64,000 bases of DNA, from contig OX359282.1 of the NCBI GenBank assembly GCA_947179155.2, positions 19,741,510 to 19,805,509 on the forward strand. Reading direction: 5' to 3'. The notes under the pieces were generated by a model. The model had not been told where the DNA came from. It did not search any database and worked only from the letters and a program-made list of their open reading frames with translations. Below, piece after piece: positions 13,283 through 26,952 of the stretch (within the stretch, counting starts at the first letter, position 1; each line of letters opens with the position of its first letter). This DNA comes from Hedera helix (taxonomy: Eukaryota > Streptophyta > Magnoliopsida > Apiales > Araliaceae). The translations under genes and the position numbers were made by a program.

Positions 13283-14471
13283 TGAAAGTAGTATGCATAC
13301 AAGTCAATCATATTTGATATGATATGACATATACTTTGTAATCTTATTCATTTATTAATAAAAGTTTATTTATACAAAGGCATTTTCTTTATTCATATTT
13401 AATTGATCATATTAATTGTGATAAACCCATAGTTTTTTAGCAATATTTTTAGAATCGTGATGATAATCATACTGATGAGATTTAAATTCAAGATAGCTAA
13501 AGTCTAAAATTGTTCTTAATCGTGGGATCACTAAAAAAGGGATTAGTGAATCTGAAAATATTAGTACATACTATGTTTAGTCTTATGAATTGATCTCATA
13601 ATCATTTGTTTAGAGACACTAAAACAAGTATGTAGGTGCTTATTAGAAAATAAGTTCATTGAACATGACTCGTTAAAGAAATACCTAATGGAGTTTTACT
13701 CGTCTATCAATAGGAATTCCTAATGTGATAGTAGTACAAGTGATTCTTGGACTTGAGACCGTCATACTATCTTATGTATGATGAATTATACTTTGATATA
13801 TTATTAAGATCTTTAAGGTATATCAAAAGGTATGCTTGGGTATAATAAGTTGTACAATGAAATAGGTGAATGATCAACAAAGAATCTACTACTTCTAGTA
13901 AAAGGAGAAAATATTTTATGCAGTTCGATAAATGACAACTTAGTAGTCCTTGGCCAATGTATAATTCTAATTTACATTAAATAGAGTTTTGCATTTAAGA
14001 ATCGAAATGCATATGATCAAATCAAAAAAGCCATAACAGTAAATTCATGTCTTGTATTTGATTGGGACATTGTATGGTAAAATAATTGAATTGTGCTATA
14101 ACTATTCACTAAAAGGTTTTTCTAAGATTAAATGTTGAAATATATATTATTTGGAAAGTCGTTAATTGCTAAGGGGGCTTGCCCTTATTGTGAAATAAAA
14201 TATTATTTATTTAAATGAATTAAATATTTTAATTTATTTATTTAAATAAGAATAAAATTATTCTAATTGATTTATTCTACAACTGGTTTAATATGGAGAA
14301 CCTATAGGGTTACATCGCAAAAGAAAAATATTTATTTAAGAAGTAAATGGTATAATCATAAAATAGATTAAGTATATTTAATTTATATTATGGTGATAAA
14401 TTAAATAGCTTACTATTTATTATTTAGTATTTTAAAAATACTAATTATAAATTAATAAGAGTAGTCTTCTT

Positions 14472-14546
<75 letters not shown>

Positions 14547-14907
14547 TAGTTCCTGAATAGTTTAAGAATTAATTAATAAGAATACTCTCATATTAGTTTC
14601 TAATAAGATTAGGAGTTTAATTAAAAATCATATTTCTAAAGGTGTTAGGAGGGTTAACTATATCTATAAATAAGAAGAGTCTTATTATGAATTATGGTTA
14701 CATACATTTTCATAAGTTTTGGGAGAGTACTCATACGTTAACTAGATCTAAGAAATTAGAAGAGGGAGAAATTAGAGTTTGTCATCACCCACTTCTTAAA
14801 TACTTATTCTTCTTTGGTGGATCACCTCTATTGGCCAAATACTTGGGTGGCTAATGTTGATCAAAGGAATCTAATCAGTGGAATTCGAGGAGAACCCGAA
14901 TATGAAA
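13283..14907 (+). repeat. C 5' LTR (incomplete)
   Basis: Collinear with the 3' LTR 35512-37170, including the TGAAAGTAGTATGCATACAA start, a compound microsatellite and a TATA box at 14665-14672. Homology stops near 14907, shortly after GGAGAACCCGAA, so the last 200 bp or so of the LTR are missing or replaced. Confidence 0.75.
14465..14546. repeat. Compound microsatellite (CTT)n(ATT)n
   Basis: About twelve CTT units are followed by about fifteen ATT units. The same position in the C 3' LTR has only ATT units (36766-36826). The inverted LTR copy has AAT then AAG (41500-41599), the same compound read on the other strand. Confidence 0.9.
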
Positions 14908-14928
14908 CTTTAATTGCCCATAAATGAT

Positions 14929-14995
<67 letters not shown>

Positions 14996-16242
14996 GGATT
15001 TTAATTTATAAGATGAATATTATTTATTGATACATATGTTGATATATATGATAATAAATGTGATTGATTATGGATTATTGACCAATGAGTTTGGATTTAT
15101 TTTAAGCAAATATATAAATGAATGAGTTTTTATAAATGGGATACGCGTACCTCGTCTTTTCTAATTATTCTAATGTAAATTATATTTTCCTCTTATGTAC
15201 TTTCCCTTGACTGCTATTTAAGGTTTATAGTTTTATGAAAATAGTTTATAATAGGTTAGTTAGAATTTTGAAGAATTGGAGTCAAGGAGTAAAGAGCGCT
15301 TGAAGACCCATTTGTAATTAAACTCGGGTTTAAATGTAATAGTTATATTTAATTTTGTTCTTGCACCCTAGGTTTGACTTTTTGGTTCACTTGGTGGGTC
15401 TAGTAAACCAAACTAAAATAAAAATTCATAATCAATTCAAGTAGAATATAGTATTCTATACGTGCATACTAATTATGTATATTATATATTATCAAACATG
15501 CTTTGCATGTTAAATAATATGACACGTATTTTATATAAATGTGTGCATGCGCACTAAATAAAATGAGACAATTAATAACAAACCCCTCAAAGAAAATTAT
15601 ATTAAGTTATAACATTCAAAGATATTTGGAATATTGAACGTCACCTTCTTGTATGGTAAAATAATAGCGTATCAAATAATCAATATACGTTTGTTGTGTC
15701 ATACAATGCTGATATTAATTATCTGAGATGTTGTTTTATTACATAGCTGATGTTTATAAAGGAATTGAACATTACTATTTTCTCGTGTCATACAAGGACA
15801 ATATTTTGCTCTTCACTTATATAAAAATGCTAGGTCGGACTTAACTTGGATAATTTTGATTTGGATGTGTCACACATGTTCATGATAATTCAAAAGCCAA
15901 AATATAAAGAGTTACATGTTAATGTAATTGATAAAGAGTTGTCTACCTATTTATTTATATAGAGTTTGTTATGTCACACGATGCTATATACATTTGAAAT
16001 GGGATCCTTATTCTCACTAGCAAATCTTTAACTAGATTCGTTGAACTATAGAAGGAAGGTAATATAGTTTGATGAAAATAGTGGAAGAATTCCAATTTAA
16101 ATACAGACCTAATTTTTTTTGGTAATTAATTAAATGAATGTATGCTAAAATGTTATCTATTTTCATATGTAAATATTTATAAATGTCAAACTCATTACCA
16201 CTGTGTAGCATACTTGATGCTAACAAATTGACAAGGCCGAAT
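14908..16242. other. Unassigned segment in C with TA tract
   Basis: The segment starts with a (TA)n run (about 14933-14990). It then holds unrecognised sequence with four spaced GTGTCAYACA-like motifs (about 15697, 15786, 15870, 15972). It sits where the 5' untranslated region and gag of C should be. There is no open frame of note. Confidence 0.4.
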
Positions 16243-17556
16243 TGAAAGTAGTATGCCCTCAAATCAATTATATTTGATGTGATAAGCATATACTTTGTAA
16301 TCTTATTTGTTTATTAATAAAAGTATCAAGACATTTCTTTATTCATGATTAATTACTTGAATTAATTAAATAGATAAACCCATAGTTTTCGAGCAATACT
16401 TTTAGAACCATGATGAGGATCATGCTAATGAAATCTAAATCCAAGATAGCTCAAAATTAAAATTGTTCCTAATCGTTGGATCACTAAAAAAGGAATTAGT
16501 AGAACCGGATAGATTGGTACATATTATGATTGCTCTTACGAAGAGGATGATTGATCTCATAATCATTTGTGTAGAGACACTAAAGCAAGTATGTAAATGC
16601 TTATTAGAGAATAAGTTCACTGAATGTGACTCGCTCAAGAAACATCTAATGAAATTTTACTTGTCTGTCAATAGGAGTTCTATATGTGATAGTCGTACAA
16701 GTGACCCTTGGACTTGAGATCATCATAGTATCTTGTGTGTACTAAGTTATACTTTGACATATTCCTTAAGACTTATTGGTATCTCAAAGGATATGCTTGG
16801 GTATAATAAGGTACACATGGAGATATATGAATGATCAACAAAGGATCTGCCACTTTCAGTAAAGGGAGAGAATGTCCTATAATAAAACTTTTCACTAGTG
16901 AAAATGCATATGTCCATTTAGATTTTACTTGTAGTTGCAGCTTACTATATAAAGGATGTATATATGATACAACCAAGATGATTTATCTCCATAGAGATGG
17001 AATAAATTAAGTATGCTAGCTACAACGATCCAATTATGGATTGAAGCAACTTTCTCAAAGATGGAATATCCATTTTGATGAGACAATCAAAAGAGTTTCA
17101 TTTTATCAAAAAGAAGGATGAACCAAGTGTGTACAAAGGTTAGTGGGAGCACTATGACATTCATAGTATTATATGTTGATATACTATTGATAAAGAATGG
17201 CATGCCGATGCTATAATTAGTAAAGATGTGATTGTCTAAAAACTTCTCCTTTAAGGTCTTAGGAGAAGCATCCTAACATTTTATTCATGATAAAGGTCCA
17301 TAAAGATAGATCGTAAAGGATGCTCGGCTTGACCCAAGGAACGTACATTGATTCGTTGATATGTACTAGACCTGATATTGCTTATGTATGATAAATAGAT
17401 ATCAGTTCAATTATAGATAAGAACATTAGAAAATAGTTTCTAATGATGGGTCTGATATAAAACTAAAGGGCTTAACAGACTCAAGTTTGTTCAGACTATT
17501 CAAGATAACAGCATATCCGTTTCAGGTAATACGATTACTTTGAACGATGCTGTTGT
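16243..17556 (+). pseudogene. Truncated copia D: LTR fragment plus RT/RNase H relic
   Basis: TGAAAGTAGTATGCC at 16243 begins a C-family LTR that continues to about 16985. It is followed directly by decayed pol sequence resembling C: a GLKQ segment and WNIHFDETIK near 17038-17085, an LYVD-like segment near 17168, a TYIDSLICTRPDIAY segment near 17343-17385, and a late RNase H-type segment near 17455-17545. Gag, protease, integrase and most of RT are absent, so a large deletion joined the LTR to pol. Stops and frameshifts are frequent. Confidence 0.65.
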
Positions 17557-17756
17557 AGGGTTTCGACATATAAACACAGTGGAATTTCAAAAAAAAATTG
17601 AAACCCTAAAACAGGATCCATGCAAAAATATAGAAATTCAGAGGTTTAGATATATTTTTACATTGGAAGGAGCAAAAAGGAAGATGTGAAGGCTATAAAT
17701 CTATGACAAGCTAGGTTAGTAGCTTGTGTTGGAAAAAGAAAAAGTTGTAGAGACTT
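17557..17756. other. Left part of a broken LTR-like segment
   Basis: Non-coding sequence between the D relic and Y. Across the Y insertion it continues at 22306-23228. Its left boundary is unclear. Confidence 0.4.
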
Positions 17757-20700
17757 TGTAACGCCCCAGAAATCCACGTGCTGACCACGTCAGATCCTGT
17801 GCGTTAGACGTACAACCTTGTACTTAAATCCACAATATATCTCAATAATATAATTAATAAAACTAGTTTATTTTAAAACTATTACAATCTCATTCACAAT
17901 CTACAACTATACTGTAGTTATTTAAAACAGAGTTTATTCAAAACTATATCATGATCCTGCCACAGAATCGAAATCTTTACTTAATGACATCTCAGATCGA
18001 ATATAATATGATCTAGTCTGTTACAAAATTATGAGTACAATAAACTCACTAAATACCATATTTAAATTCTTGTTTATTAATACAAATCTTCCTTTGTATA
18101 ACTGGGTATGATAATATATCACACATCTGCTCCAAAACGCAAGTTATACTAACAATTCAAGTTTTCTAACTTTGATTTATACAAACAAGCTACCTTAACA
18201 AGTTTATCGCAATAACTTCTAACTCTCTCTACGCAGAGATTTCATTACCATGCCTAATACCATTCGCACATGTCTGACATTCTCGTTTCAATCTTTGCCT
18301 TTATCGACATCGTCTAAATTTTCCGAGCTTCAACTGAAAAATGTCGTTTAAGCAATAGTGAGCACGACGGCTCAACAAGTCTAACAGATAGCACGTAACA
18401 CATAGTTCATGTTTATACATGCTTCTCATACTTCATGCATTACATTATATGAATGCATCATGCTTTTCATGCTTTGCATTTATTTATGCAACACACTGAT
18501 CATGCATTAGAATGAATACATGGCATACAGTTCAACTTATTCAATTAACTTAGGCTTTCTATTATATAGAATCAACACACATCGTATGATTTCACAGAAG
18601 CATTAATTCAAATTCTCACATGCTTCAAGTACACACACAACAGTTATACACATAACAACAATATCTAAAAAACTTGTCTGGATTGCAAAATCAGCTTACG
18701 CTAACCTTTCACGTTCCTTGCACCAGCTACACGGTATATGACATCAACAGTGCATAAAATCAGTCAAAATTTGACTAAGTGCATAATCTTATATTCGTCT
18801 AATTCAAACCACAAATTAGTCGCTAACGAACCCTACTCTGGGATTAACTTAATTACACTGCAATACTCAATAATTTGCCATAATATTATCCGTCTCGGAT
18901 AATATATTGAGTTATTACTTAGTAACACCTCAATCAACTTCTAATGTTATTTAATTACTAAATAACACTTTAAATAGACATCAATATTATTAATCATTTT
19001 CGAAAACCTATCATTAATAGGTTAACTTAATAATTAACGTTAACCCCAAACAATCTAGCTAACACTTAATTTCACATAAAATTTACACAACACAGTCATT
19101 ATATCATTTTAAGACTTCTCGATCGAATAAATTATATTATATAATTTATTCGGCTTAAACGTAATTACGTTCTCTAATTACTCACACACAAACATATTTA
19201 TCAAAAATACCAAATTGACTTGTTATTTTTATAACTTCTGGGAATATTATTATATGATATATTATACCCAAAATAATTTTCCCTTAATTTTTCAGCTCTA
19301 GTTACTATTTTTAAACAAGCCATTTTTGTCCAAAACGGTAATAATTATTAAAAATACAATTTTTATCAGAAAAATCTGAAACTTGACCAACAGCTTATGG
19401 ACACTATATATTACATCCTGTAAAAATATCAGAGTGTTTGAAGCTATATTTTTCAACTTATAACAGTTTCCTTTTGACAAACCGAAAACTTGGTTAAGCT
19501 ACTACGCACTCATCTAGAGTCGGAATGAGCTCTTTTTGGACAGGAGCTTCATTACAACATAAAATTTCATAATCCAAAATCTTGGAATTTTTAAATCTTG
19601 TTTAATGGCCGAAACAGGCTCCTTAACTTTCTGGACATTGGGTTTTTAACAGAAAAACAGTTTTGGACAGTTTTACGGGAAAAATCATATAAAATCACCC
19701 GTAACTTGGAATTTGGTCAATCAAGTCTCATTTTTTAGAAAATTGAGAGATCTATCTATTTGTGTCAACAGATTTTTAAAACAAGTTACAGAATGAACAC
19801 AGAAACTGCACAAAGCGGACTGCCGACAATGGCCATTTTCAGCTTTGCGTAGTTTCGTTTGAAAAATCATATCGCGTATGTTTTAAATCATTTGACGCGA
19901 TACCAACTAGGTTTTGTCCATGAATTACACCTTTAATACCTTAGATCATAAAACCTAGCATACCAAGTACACACAAAAGGTTTAAAAACTCAAAATCGCA
20001 AGCATAGTTTAGGGTTTTTAAACTCATTCTCATATTTAAATATTTTTTTCGTCAAACATTTTGACATCAATCACATATAACCATTTTCATCTAACATGTT
20101 TAGGAATGAAACATGTTTCACTTCATAGACCTAGCATCAAATGGTCCTTAAAATATTTTTAGCCATAAATATGGCATAAATTAACATTAATATATTTTTA
20201 AGCCACATAATAGTATATACACATATTATACACATATTGTTCACATAAACTCCATCATAAACACCATCCTTATATCTTTTAGCCCTACAAGGCTACCAAT
20301 CACACAAATCTCCCAAACCCAAACATGGCATAATCATTTAAACCATTAGATTAACAAATAAACATAGCTAGGGTTTAGAAAAACTTTTAACCTTTTATTC
20401 TTGTGAGCTTATTTCCTTGCTAAGCCAAAATAAGTTATGTAGGTGGATGACATAAGCACCCTCTTTATTCCTCCTCCAACCCGTGACCTTTCCTCTCTCT
20501 CTAAGCTTGGTATTTTGTGATTTTTTGGTAAAGTAAAAGGAAGGAAATCAAAGATAAAACCTTAACTCTTCTCTTTTTCTCTCATAAATTTTAGGGTTTG
20601 ACCTTTCTAGGATAAGCTTGCTTGGTTGAAAAACAGAGGATGAAGAAGATGATGAATAGGAGGAATGACTACACTTGAAAGATGGTAGACAATATGGACT

Positions 20701-22300
20701 TGAAATAATATCAAATCCATCTCAGTCTCTCTTTTCAATGCACAAATAAATTAATTTGAAAACAATTTTGGAGTCCACCAATAGAAACCAAGAAAGTGAT
20801 GTCACATGGACTTGAAAAATTATCAATTCCCCTATAATCTCTCCTTCCAACATGGACTTGAAAAATTATCAATTCCCCTTTAATCTCTTATTCCAATACT
20901 TGAATTAATTAGTTTGGAATTCCATTTAAAATCCACTAATGAGATGCTAGCAAGTGGGGCACATGGACTTGAAAAATATTTAATTTCATTTAATGGACTT
21001 GAAGAATTATCAAATCCCATCTAATCTCTCCATCCAATGCCCAAATTAATCAAATTGAAATGCCATTACAAGTCTACCAATCATAACCATACAAATAATG
21101 TCATATGGGTCCTACGAGGGACCCCCCAAAAATTCGGTCACCCCTCTCTCTATATATACAAATTTGAATTTTTTTATTTTAAATGCTAAATGGTACAATT
21201 TTGACTTTTCAAAATAATTTGGTAATTGGGTTTTCAAAATGACTACTAAAATAAAGTAGTTTGGGATTTAAATTAATAACCCACAAAGTCTACTAGCACA
21301 CTAGAAATTTAATTTATAAAGGCTAGTTTACATTAAATACCCGACCTCGATTGACATAAAAGTCCCACACACAAAATGATTAAAGTGTGACTTGATTAGT
21401 CACCAAAATAATTCATTAGGTTTGATTATACTCTAGATTAATAAATTAATTCACTTAGTTCACACAAATAATCAATTACAAATCCCTCACATAATTAAGT
21501 TGTCGGAACTTGTCTAACAACCCTGCACACTAGTCCATTATCATTTATCACATGCTTGTACTATTAATTAATTCTCACGAAATTTCACACTTAATAATCA
21601 CTTAAATAATTCATAAATATCAATCCAATTAAACTTGTCATATTCAAGGGTTACTTGAATATTTGCTAACTCAACTCATCAATTTCTTGATATTAAACTC
21701 TTAGGTTAGTCTAATAATTTAATATTTACATTAATTGGATTCCCTTTAACTAAATAAAAATTCCAATCCAATAATTCACATAGTCACATAATAATTTAAC
21801 TAAACTCACTAGGGTCATTCTATTGGAAGGTAAATTCCCAATTAATTTACAATAGAACAAATATTTGTGGTTATTACATTCTTCCCCCCTTATAAGAATT
21901 TCGTCCCCGGAATTATACTTAATGTCACTCAAAAATATACGGATAAATCATCCTCCTCTTTTCTTCAAGCTCACACATTACCTCTTCAGAAAACATTTTG
22001 ACAAAATGTATAACCTTATTCCTCATAATCTCTTTAGATTCTTGGCTCCTCTTGTTTTAGAAGAATCTAATTATCAATAAATATCAAATCTTATCTCCTC
22101 ATACACTTCATAGAATCTTCTTCCTAAAAGCCCACACCAATAGAACCATATTGGTTCTTGCTAGCACATAGATTAAACAAATAATTTTTTTTTCCAGTTT
22201 TCCCACAATTCTAATCTCCACAACTAGATTATCAAACTCTAACATTTATTAAATAATAGAAATCTTATTTCTAATTATTCTAAATATCCCGGCTATTACA
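17757..22300 (-). mobile_element. Element Y, truncated gypsy-like element, TSD GACTT
   Basis: The block begins TGTAACGCCCCAG and ends CCCGGCTATTACA, and is flanked by GACTT at 17752-17756 and 22301-22305. From 17757 to 21878 it reads as one 4.1-kb LTR in minus orientation, ending TTATTACA. It is followed by a polypurine tract complement (TTCTTCCCCCCTTATAAGAA, 21879-21898) and GTCCCCGG. A short interior of about 400 bp and the terminal bases of the other LTR follow. Most of the interior and second LTR are deleted, but both outer ends remain. No coding sequence is seen. Terminal and tract sequences match the same Tekay/Del-like group as W, V and X. Confidence 0.75.
21879..21898 (-). other. Polypurine tract of Y
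   Basis: The minus strand reads a purine-rich tract with a run of six G immediately before the TGTAATAA start of the LTR. It is the expected primer site for plus-strand DNA synthesis. Confidence 0.7.
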
Positions 22301-22305
22301 GACTT

Positions 22306-23228
22306 GACTAAGGTAGAGTTAGTAAGTTAACCTAGGGTTCTAGGTTAAGCTTGAGTTAACCATTATTTGATTTAAATGATAGAGAGATAACCATACATGA
22401 GTTAAGTGTTAGAGAAATGGGAGGAAAAATAGCTAGCTAGATTAGCACAACACTCCATTCATGCCTAGAAAACACAAATCCTTATTTTTCTCCAATACAA
22501 GTACTTTTTCCTTAAATTACTCCAATGCAATGTCCTTTCTCCCCTAAAGTGTGGATCTTGTCCCATGGAAGATTAAAGACTAATTAACCAAAGTTGGGTT
22601 AGTTTGGTAACCCTAAGAGAGTCTAGTTGTAACTTGGGGTTGGTGATTATATATAAATGTAAATCTATATGTAAATAATTAACTAGTAAGTAACCTAGGT
22701 CCCTTGAGTGTAGAGAATAAAATAAAACATTACAGAAAAACTTGAGGAAGCTGATTACTCTAGTAGAAGTGAAGATGAAGATTGACTAACGAGTCATCAA
22801 GATCGAAGCGTAGTTGCTTTTATAGTAAAACCCGGCGATAGAATAAATTATCTCTGTGGGTATTACTTGTGAAAATTTTTATGTCTTAAATGTGCTATAG
22901 ATTACCAAACCGAAATGTTGGGAAAACATGTATAGATTATTTTAAATCATTTTCAGATGTTGTTCTTTATGTATAGGGGTGACAGGTTGGTATGTTAGGT
23001 CATTATTAATATGATCAGAAAGTGAAATAAAAATGTTTAAAGATTGCGATTCTAGAATAGAATGATATTGAAAATTTTACCCATTAAAGGTTTAATACCT
23101 GGTGTATAGTAATAATTGTATTTGTTGGTGGTTTATAAGTCAAATATAATTAGTTTAAACTCAGGCTTGAGGTCACTTTTAATGGACCAAATCCGGGGTT
23201 AAGAGAGTCGAATTTTGGGGCTGTTACA
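22306..23228 (+). mobile_element. LTR-like 3' fragment ending GGGGCTGTTACA
   Basis: A non-coding segment ends GAATTTTGGGGCTGTTACA, very like the LTR ends of W and of X (in its own orientation). It contains a GATTGCGATTCTAGAATAGAA segment like one near the W LTR 3' end. Copia integrase sequence begins immediately after it. No matching start or target-site copy was found, so the left side was lost by rearrangement. Confidence 0.5.
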
Positions 23229-24784
23229 GTATGTGGGCCTAAGACAATGCATGCACGAGAAGGGTATTCATATTTTATTACTTGCACTGATGATCATTCA
23301 AGATTTGGATATGTGTATTTGATAAATACAAGTGAAGTAGAGAAATAAACTGGCAAGAATATTAAGATTCTTCGATCGGATCGAGGTGGTGAATAGTTAA
23401 GCAATGAGTTTCTCGATTATCTAAAAAATGGTATAGTCTCACAATGGACTCCACCAAGCACACCACAATTGAATGGTGTATCTGAAAGGAGAAATCAAAC
23501 ATTGTTAGATATGATTCGTTCCATAATGAGTTTTACTGATCTTTCAGTTTTCTTCTGGGGTTATGCCCTAGAAACGGCTGCATACCTACTTAAAAAGATA
23601 CGTTCTACATCCATTCCTTAAACTCCATATGAAATATGGACAGGAAGAAAATCTAATCTTAAGTATGTTAATATTTGACGTTGTCTAGCTTATGTCAAAA
23701 GGTTTGAACATGATAAGCTAGAGACAAGATCTGATAAGTGTAAATTTATGGGATATCCTAAAGAAACTGTAGGGTATTATTTCAATCATCCTACTGATCA
23801 AAAGGTGTTTGTTGCGAAACATGTTTCCTTCTTGGAAAATGAGTTTATCCACAAAGGGGTTAGTTGGAGTAAAATAAACCTTGAAAAAGTTTAAGAACCA
23901 CAAAATACTACGAGTCAAGTAACACAACCTACTATACCACAACCTACTCGTAAATCTAGAAAAGTACCGAAGATTCCTAAAAGCTATGGATTCATTATAA
24001 AAGATGATGATGAGGTACACATCATAGATGATGATGATCCATTGAATGAGTAGTAAAGACTCAAAGAAATGGCTAACATCCATGAAATTCGAGATGGAGT
24101 CCATGTATGAGAACCAAGTATGGACTTTGGTTATTCCACGTGAAGGCATTAAGCCTATTAGGTGTAAATGGGTGTTTAAGAGAAAGACTAGAGCAGATGG
24201 CAAGGTAGAGACTTATAACACCTAATTGGTTGCAAAATATTTCAAACAAAGACAAGGTGTAGACTATGACGAAACCTTCTCACCAGTAGTGATGCTCAAG
24301 TCCATTCGAATCTTGCTTGCAATTGTAGCTTATCATGACTACGAAATCTAGCAAATGGACATGAAAATGGTCTTCCTCAATAGAAAACTAGAAGATGATG
24401 TATATATGGTACAGTCGAAGGGTTTTGCTTCAAATGTTGGAACAAATCAAGTCTATAAGCTACAACAATCCATTTCTGGATTGAAGCAAACTTCTCGAAG
24501 ATGGAACATCCGTTTTGATGAGACAATCAAAGAGTTTGATTTTATCAAAAACAAGAATGAACTATATGTGTACAAGAAGGTAAGTGGGAGTACTGTCATA
24601 TTCCTAGTATTATATATTGATGATATATTACTGATAAGGAATGATGTTCTTATACTTCAGTAGATCAAGATATGATTATCTAAACACTTCTCCATAAAGG
24701 ACTTGGGAAAAGCATCCTATATTTTGGGATAAAGATCTATAGAAATAGATCTAAAATGATGCTTGACTTATTTCATGGAACGTA
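23229..24784 (+). pseudogene. C copia pol relic: integrase to reverse transcriptase
   Basis: The translation starts VCGPKTMHARE and continues through the integrase core with FITCTDDHSRFGYVY, LRSDRGGE, a TPQLNGVSERRNQTLLDMIR segment (DDE residues D and E visible) and GYALETAAYLL. It then runs through the connector with KFMGYPKETVGYYF and the RT with CKWVFKRKTRADGK, DYDETFSPVV, QMDMKMVFLNRKLEDDVYM and LYIDDILLIRN. The catalytic YIDD is near 24615-24626. Many in-frame stops are present. The RT is interrupted at GTYI by X and continues at 34680. An intact stretch of 102 codons covers 24355-24663. Confidence 0.85.
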
Positions 24785-26164
24785 CATTATGTAACGACCC
24801 CGAAATTCGACCAACTTTTTTCCCTTAAATTTTATATTTATTATACTTTATTCCCTTAAATTTTGTATTTATTATACATCATCTTCATAACGTCCAAATT
24901 TCGGTCCGTTAATAAATCTTTAATCACCTTAATTGATCCATTAATTAATTTTAAAATCATCAATTATCAAAATTCTCGTATAAACTTTTCTTTTTCTCGA
25001 TTCAATCGTTGTATTAAAATATTTGGATATTTAAAATACTTACACCTCGATCCTAGTCCCTAAATCGCAACCTTTACTTTTTCTTTTCTTTCTTTTACAG
25101 GTGTCATAATGCTCAACATTAACCATTTAATATCACTCATATCTATACAAATGTTCTTTGTATCATAATTCATAATTAAATATATAATAGTCTTTTTCAT
25201 ACCAACTACATTAAACAATCAAAATTCATATTTTAATTCTACTCGTCATATCCGTACCAAATTTGCATGTATAAAAAATATTAATGTCACATTGACAAAT
25301 CATCCATATTGAATCATAATATAAACATTTAGTACTAACGTTCACAACCTTTTTGGAAAATCCGTCTCTATATAATCTGATATTCTTGAAATTCTTTTCT
25401 TAACTTGCAAAAGTTATTTTAAGCAAGTAATGAGCATAACGGCTCAGCAAGTTCAACAGTTAACACATTTCATGCTTCACGTAGCACATACCTTAACATG
25501 CTTGGTGTGTGTCATACATTATGTGTTGTGCTTCTACTATAGCCATATATCTCACATCATTGCACAAAGTATACATAATTGGCATATTATCCACAGATCA
25601 CATAACACATAATTTATATGCATTTGAATAAGTATTATCATATCATAACAATCAACATTTAACATTAAAGGACTGAAGAACTTGCTTGGAATTTCAACTA
25701 TTAAATTGGTAGTTTAAAACCCTTCCTCGAACAACCTATGGCCACAAAATAATTAATTAATAATTATTTATCCTCTCATGATATTAATTTAATAAATTAA
25801 TATCATCTTTAATGTAATTAACCCTATCCGACAATTTATTTTAGGTACTGGTTAATTATTAATTAATATAGTTAATTACATTAACCTCGTTCCTTAAAAT
25901 ATTAATTTAACTTAGTATCAAATACATTCACTACAGACAACCCGACCTATTGGATAAATTTTAGCACATTCGGTTGTCCAAAATTTTCATTTATTCATTT
26001 TCTAACATTTAAACTCATTAGATTAGTATTTAAAATATTTAAATATTAATCCCCAATATTTAATATTTTTACAAAAATATTAAATTTAATGTCCAAACTT
26101 CATTTCTATTTTTTTTAGTAATTTTCTATAATTTTTAAACATTTATTTCATTAAAAACTATTTA

Positions 26165-26545
26165 TGGGGGCATTTTAGTAAATTCCGCTTTTAGGGACTC
26201 AACCGGTATTAACAGAAAAGCTCCGGGGCATTTTCGTAATTTCCGCGGTCTTGGAGACATGCTGGTCCTTTTGCGGAAAGTTCAAGGGCATTTTTGTAAT
26301 TTCGGTGCATCTAGGACACGCCCGACATTTCTGGAAAAGCCCGGGGGAAAAACCGTAAATTCGGCCAAAATCTCGGTCGCGCATGGCGCGCGGCCCCCCA
26401 CTGCTGTCGCCAAACGGCGTTGTTTAGCTTCTGTTTCTAGAAAATTCCTCCGCGCATAGCGCGGCACCCCCTTCTGCTTCCAAAACGACATCGTTTCATT
26501 GGCGCGTTCAGAAAAGAAAAAAAATGGCCCGCGCAATGCGTGGGC
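26165..26545. promoter_or_regulatory. GC-rich repeated module in X 3' LTR
   Basis: Three to four GGGGCATTTTNGTAATTTC-like units (26165, 26223, 26283, 26342) are followed by three CGCGCANNGCGCG palindromes (26379, 26451, 26530). These alternate with two ACGACGTCGT-like palindromes (26412, 26482). The same module is at about 32563-32940 in the right LTR, and a related one is in solo LTR Q. A regulatory function is inferred. Confidence 0.55.
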
Positions 26546-26765
26546 ACTCCTTCCTTCTTCTTCAGCTTTTACGCAAACAGTGTACCAACTTATCCACAAA
26601 TTATCCATTTTAATCCTCAAATTCACAACATAATTATTCCAAAAATTATATAATTCATATATATACATCCTAAAATTATTTAGAATAATTATCTTAATTA
26701 ATTTCTAATTTTTCACACAATTTGTTTTACCACAAAACATACATAAATAATTCAAATAATTGCTT

Positions 26766-26773
26766 TTATACCT
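26766..26773 (-). promoter_or_regulatory. Putative leader splice donor of X 3' LTR
   Basis: The minus strand reads AGGTATAA about 170 bases downstream of the TATA box (26941-26952). It follows a small frame MAAKKEREVGAI and stop (26832-26794). The same arrangement is at 33160-33167 in the 5' LTR. Confidence 0.4.
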
Positions 26774-26940
26774 TCCTTGAAGCTTGTTTCTTCCTCTAGA
26801 TGGCACCAACTTCTCTCTCTTTCTTGGCAGCCATGGAGGTAGGGTGGTGGTCGGGTGGCTTCGGTTGGGAGGAAGAAAAAGAATTGTTTGGTTATGTCTT
26901 TTGTTGCCTTTTCTTTCTTTTCTTATTCTTTTCTTGCTCC

Positions 26941-26952
26941 TTTATTTATAAG
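26941..26952 (-). promoter_or_regulatory. TATA box of X 3' LTR
   Basis: The minus strand reads CTTATAAATAAA. The copy in the 5' LTR is at 33337-33348 and would drive the element's transcript leftward. Confidence 0.6.

Noticed and set aside
16463..16717. Open stretch of 84 codons, with related stretches at 35752-35973 and minus 42606-42806
   Set aside because: All lie at the same place in C-family LTRs and stay similar because the LTRs are homologous. The frames differ in length and end at random, and no protein family is recognised.
24863..25063. Open stretch repeated at 31259-31564
   Set aside because: It is within the two X LTRs, with the stop position not conserved. No coding signal was seen.
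26259..26668. GC-rich overlapping open stretches on both strands (also 32663-32941)
   Set aside because: The GC-rich palindromic module lacks stop codons by composition. The frames overlap on both strands and resemble no protein.
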